A stretch of DNA of 64,000 bases, taken from Lasiodiplodia sp. COLG20. Taxonomy: Eukaryota > Ascomycota > Dothideomycetes > Botryosphaeriales > Botryosphaeriaceae. The stretch covers positions 1,922,001 to 1,986,000 of the forward strand of contig VNWV01000004.1 in assembly GCA_009801085.1 (NCBI GenBank), read 5' to 3'. A program made the translations under genes and the position numbers. Under the pieces are notes generated by a model that was not told the origin of the DNA, did no database searches, and was given only the letters and a program-made list of their open reading frames with translations. This document shows, in pieces, positions 60,240-64,000 of the stretch. Position 1 is the stretch's first letter, and every line of letters begins with the position of its first letter.

Positions 60240-62125
60240 CGAACTGCCGGAATATGTGAGGAAGGGGTCTAGCATCTGTGCCGTTGGTACATACAAGGTC
60301 AGGCTCTGCCACACTCACATGATCTCGCCAGACAGGCGGGTTAGGCCCCGTAGCGAGAAAGAAGGTCTCGTTACAGGATTCCGCCTCTCAAAGGACTCGT
60401 TACGGGCCCGAAACACTAGCTGCTTGACTTTTGGATCTGCATGGAAGGCTCTTATCCAACGTGATTCTTCTTTTCAGGAATGATGATCCTCTTAATATGC
60501 TATTTTTTAAAGGTCAGCAAATCACCCTGATAGCGCTGAAGATAGGTAGCTCACCGTGCAGGCCAATAGCGCTGTGAAAGGATCCGTCGATCCAATTAGA
60601 ACTTTCTCCTTTCCTTGGTTATCTGGTAGGTCGGGTAGCTTGCTCAGCAACTCCGCCAGAGCTTGGTACTTCCCACTTCCTCTAGCTACAGCCCCCTCTC
60701 GCAGCCGATGGCTAGCGCGAAGAATAGCAGGGGTGTATAATATAGCGTAACTATGCCCCAGCTCTGTCTTGGAAAAATAAACATACATAGGTATTTGAAG
60801 CTATCGTCCGTACGTATAAGTAGAATTTTTAATTCGACATTCTCATCCGGACGATAGCGTCACCTACCCATGACATGAGCAAAAAATAATCCACGCTAGC
60901 CATCGGCCGCGAGAGGGGACTGTAAGATTCTGATGTTCTTGTAGAAAGGTGATTGAGGAAAGTCGTCGCCACTCCAACATAGCTTCTTCAGATCGTGCAT
61001 GGTAAACGGGCCTCGCTGGTTTCCTCCCTGTGGTCTCTGCTTCATGTAGTCGACCAGACCCGGAAACATGTTCAGCTGTCGTGCAAGCCTTGTCGATTCC
61101 ATCAACATGTTCTTGCTGAGTGGGGCATTATCTTGATCGCTAGCCAACTGCCCTGTCACCCTCAGACGGGCCTCACTGCTTAGAGAAGCTTCTATGATGA
61201 TCTCCTTCGGCGGGTCGGCTTGAGAGATTCTACCATCGTACCACTTGCCCGTCTTAAGCCGGCGTATCATCCACTTGCCCAAGCGACGAGTAACGACCGT
61301 GTTCGCGGCGTCGAGTTCACTCTCCGCCTCCTCAACACCTTTTCCAGAGTCCAATGCCTTCTCAAATTGCTTTCGGGCCGCAGCATAAACCTTACCTGCC
61401 TCGATGATCTTTTTCCTGGTTTCAGCTGCAGTTCTCTGCTGGTCCTCTGTGAACTCCATGCCAGTCCCTCGCGCCAGATCTGCGAAGAGAAGTCGTGGAA
61501 ACCAATTCGTTATCGTCTCTTCCGCCGATCCATAAGGAGTGCCTGAAATAAGGACCGTAGCCGCTCGGGCCATGCTCTTCAACTGAAATCCGCAACCGGC
61601 ATCTGCGTTGGGGTGGGTGTGGAACTCGTCAATGACGATGAGACTGAACCGCATAAACTGTTTCCCTATTACTTTCTCGACGTTGCCAGTCATTGCGCCG
61701 TCTGTCGTGAGAATGCCATAGCGAGAGAGGTCCGCTGCGTCGTCATCCTGAAGCTCATTTCGAAAGTCCCATACGCTGCCATGCGCGATTCCTTGGCCGC
61801 TTGCACCATGACCCATCAGCAAGCGAAGACCTGCCTTCGGGTCGACGAATTTGTTGACTTGCTTAAGCCACTGTCCAATGTTCGATGGCTGGACGTAGAA
61901 TAGGAATGGGTAGCAACAGTATGTTTCGTCAAACATCTCCCTCCAACTCTCTGCCGAGCTTCCGCTGACGCAGGAACATTCAAACCCGGGTCCGGTATCT
62001 TTCTTGGGATATTTGCTGTCGATCCTTTAGAGAGGTAGCGACCATCAAGACACCTCAGACACTCTTTACACCTACAGAATGACTTCAGCGTCGCATCCCA
62101 GTTTTTCTTGACTGTGTAGTTACAT
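60240..62125 (-). pseudogene. Broken SNF2-family helicase gene, split by a transposable element
   Basis: The main open segment is 61936-60896, in frame upstream to about 62030. It encodes TGPGFECSC, the SNF2 block FYVQPSNIGQWLKQV, motif II VIDEFHTHPN, motif III LISGTPYGSAEETI and WMIRRLKTGKWYDGR, the end of the first lobe. Upstream, in another frame, VKKNWDATLKSFCRC then KECLRCLDG gives a Cys-rich stretch that starts after an acceptor-like ACAG. Downstream, beyond the inserted element, GSGKYQALAELLSKL and KEKVLIGSTDP mark the start of the second lobe. A normal intron follows (GTGAGC, GCTGAC, ATAG), then HADPKVKQLVFRARN in a shifted frame. At least three frame breaks plus the insertion argue for a dead gene. 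Motif I (GKT) is not found. Edges are approximate. Confidence 0.75.
60689..60922. mobile_element. 234-bp MITE of Tc1/mariner type inside the helicase pseudogene
   Basis: Terminal inverted repeats of about 30 bp: the left end reads CAGCCCCCTCTCGC then AGCCGATGGCTAGCG; the right end, reverse-complemented, reads CAGTCCCCTCTCGC then GGCCGATGGCTAGCG. There are about two mismatches. Each end is flanked by TA (60687-60688 and 60923-60924), as expected of Tc1/mariner target duplication. Inside, a second inverted repeat forms a hairpin at 60786-60872. There is no open frame for a transposase, so it is non-autonomous. The right terminal repeat supplies the stop codon of the helicase frame at 60896. Confidence 0.85.
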
Positions 62126-64000
62126 CAACAGCATATGGTCTATAATACCGCGGCTTCCCCGTCATTGTATGTTAAACTTAAAAAGGCTATCTTTGAAAAT
62201 AATGCGGTTTACAGACACTCTTATCTGCATTTAAACACTTCACCATATCCAACCGCAAGGCCATTTATTGTGCATAGGATAATTCCTTAAAACTACACCG
62301 CCTCGTCTTCGAGAGGCTAGAGTAGTGGCAGAGATAACTATGGGAGTTGGCGCTACCCATGTCTCGTGTTAGTCCACGTGAAGTTTATCGTTTCAAAAAT
62401 TCTCAAATTAAGACTAGAGTCGCGGCTTGTCTGATTTTGAGCCTTAGAATACGTTCTTTAGCGATAATGGATAACGCCTACGTGTTCAGAATCCACGTTG
62501 GTTAAGAATCAGCCAGTCAAGGCCGAACATGAACTTCATTACCATCAGAATACCTGTAGCTACATTTCATATATTTCGATATTTATCTGTATTACTTGGC
62601 CTATCATTGACAATGCAGCTTCATTCAGTAGAGTGGCGTGCCAAAGTAGAGACAGAGACAGTGACGAATTGGGTTACGTCCGCGTGAGGCATCATGGAGG
62701 TGAAATTTGCCACTAAGAATATAACATGGATAACAGGAGACAGCAAATGAAAGACGACGGTATTACTAGGAGCTCTTCCGTGTCTACATTATTTCCCCTA
62801 CGGGAGGAATTCTAATGGTTACAAGTCATTAGCACTATTTTGCCATGAGCCGAAGCACTCGGGGGAACCTCCGCTGAGAGATCTGCTGTACATTATCCGC
62901 ATCTCCCTCAGGTCAAACAAGGACAGTGGACGTTTACTCTAGCTTAAGGCTAGGTGAAAACATATGCATAAAGCCAAATAAGCTTCAAAGGCTGCGTGGT
63001 CGCAGAATCCCGGCCACGGTCAAACCGCTGCACGCGTAGTCATCACTTAGCCTTCAACCAAAACCAGCTCTCGTCATTCTCGTCAGCACCTCAGCTTTCA
63101 ACAGAATTCAAAGGATTCGAGACAGCCACGGGCGCCAAGCCGCGCGGCCTCGAGACATGACCCGCGTGAAGTGAAGCGGGCACACTGCGCTGCTCCACCA
63201 TCCGCACCATTCGGCAGCCACAAAAAGCTACCTGACAAGCTCCGAAGCAAAATGCTTACGAGCCCGGACCGATTGGGCTCGCGCAAACTCTGCTCCATCG
63301 CATGTTTCACGCAAGCAATGGCGCAAGTAGTGCGGCCGCCAAGACACGGTATGGCAGTTGGGGAGGCCCAGCCCACGTCCGCTCCGTCCGTCCCGCTTGT
63401 CTGCCAGACTTCCCGTCCCTTCAGAGAGGGATGACTACGAAAAAAAGTCATTGCCGGCCAGGGTGCGTCAGCGGCCACAACATTTTGAGGATGCAAAGGA
63501 GACGGTTCAGGATTAGCATGCGTAGTTGGATGAACTGACTTTTTCCTGGTCTATGCCCTCAGCCAGACGGCACCAAAATGGTGACTACGGCGATACTGTC
63601 TGCCGATCCTGCCATCATGGCTACGACAGAGCGCGTGGTTTGACCGATGCGGGTCTCCGAGTCACGGCGTACAGAATGAGGTTGAGCAAAGGGGCGGTAC
63701 AACGCTCGGATGCATTCACGATGAATTGGGCAAGGTGTCTGGTCTATACCGTTGGTTAAGTCGTCAAGTAGTGCATCTCTCTATGCAGTCAGTCATCGGA
63801 GACGGGGGTCGAAGTAGCTAAATTCTTCGGCCGAAAGGTCAAGAATGCCGCCTACGAGGTCGCCACCAGAAGCATCCGCTTCCGCGGCTGCCGGAGGCCT
63901 TGCGTGATGTTGACGCAGAGGGTGGAACGCATGCCAGCCAACCACAAAATGATGATGCACAGCCATTGCGCAGCCACTGCGAGCCCCTGGTAGGCGTCAG
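62126..64000. other. AT-rich to mixed end of window, no supported gene
   Basis: 62.1-63.0 kb is AT-rich with frequent stops. From 63.0 kb GC rises again. A 57-codon minus-strand frame at 63966-63793 ending SAEEFSYFDPRLR reads protein-like and may be the last exon of a gene running off the edge, but an in-frame stop lies just upstream at the window end, so an intron would be required. I saw nothing else. Confidence 0.4.

Overview
This is eukaryotic chromosomal DNA from a filamentous ascomycete (Pezizomycotina; a Dothideomycete is my best guess, inferred from gene structure and protein style, not proven). The evidence is genes interrupted by short GT-AG introns of about 45-120 nt, no operons, roughly kilobase spacers, and orthologues of core fungal proteins: Rho1, Rsp5, Ufd2, Bud6, Pbp1/ataxin-2, Hlj1, Aim19, Mvd1 and Fol3. 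Most genes needed splice-joining. I built exon models from visible donors and acceptors and kept those whose summed exon length is divisible by three.

Layout. 1-11.4 kb: a small membrane protein (-), a conserved Ser/Arg-rich protein of unknown function (-) divergent from dihydrofolate synthase FOL3 (+), a small multi-spanning membrane protein (-), mevalonate diphosphate decarboxylase MVD1 (-) and a DUF2985 membrane protein (-). 11.8-17.4 kb: a sterol-glucosyltransferase-like enzyme (+), an SNG1/DUF3533 membrane protein (+) and a tiny Cys-rich protein (-). 19.2-28.2 kb: ER J-protein HLJ1 (-) divergent from AIM19 (+), then the E4 ubiquitin ligase UFD2 (-) divergent from the Rho1 GTPase (+). 28.2-36.4 kb: a 3.7-kb gene-empty stretch, an inositol-type sugar transporter (-), a pair of hairpin repeats and a GPI-anchored protein (-). 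38.4-56.9 kb: BUD6 (-) divergent from PBP1 (+), a mitochondrial ABC1/UbiB kinase-like protein (+), the NEDD4-type ligase RSP5 (+) and a small Cys-rich GPI protein (+). 57-64 kb: a gene-poor, visibly AT-richer end holding repeat copies and decayed genes.

The most unusual part is the right end. A SNF2-family helicase gene, recognisable from a Cys-rich stretch through the DEFH and SGTP motifs to the start of the C-terminal helicase lobe, is broken by frameshifts. It is also split by a 234-bp non-autonomous element with about 30-bp terminal inverted repeats starting CAG and a TA/TA target duplication (Tc1/mariner type). The element carries an internal hairpin, and related copies lie at 34.9-35.2 kb (two) and 58.7-58.85 kb (one, inverted and internally deleted). 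The genes otherwise do not form a metabolic cluster. Several concern protein quality control (HLJ1, UFD2, RSP5) and polarity or cell wall (RHO1, BUD6, GPI proteins), which I read as ordinary housekeeping content. I found no tRNA, rRNA, CRISPR or viral gene.
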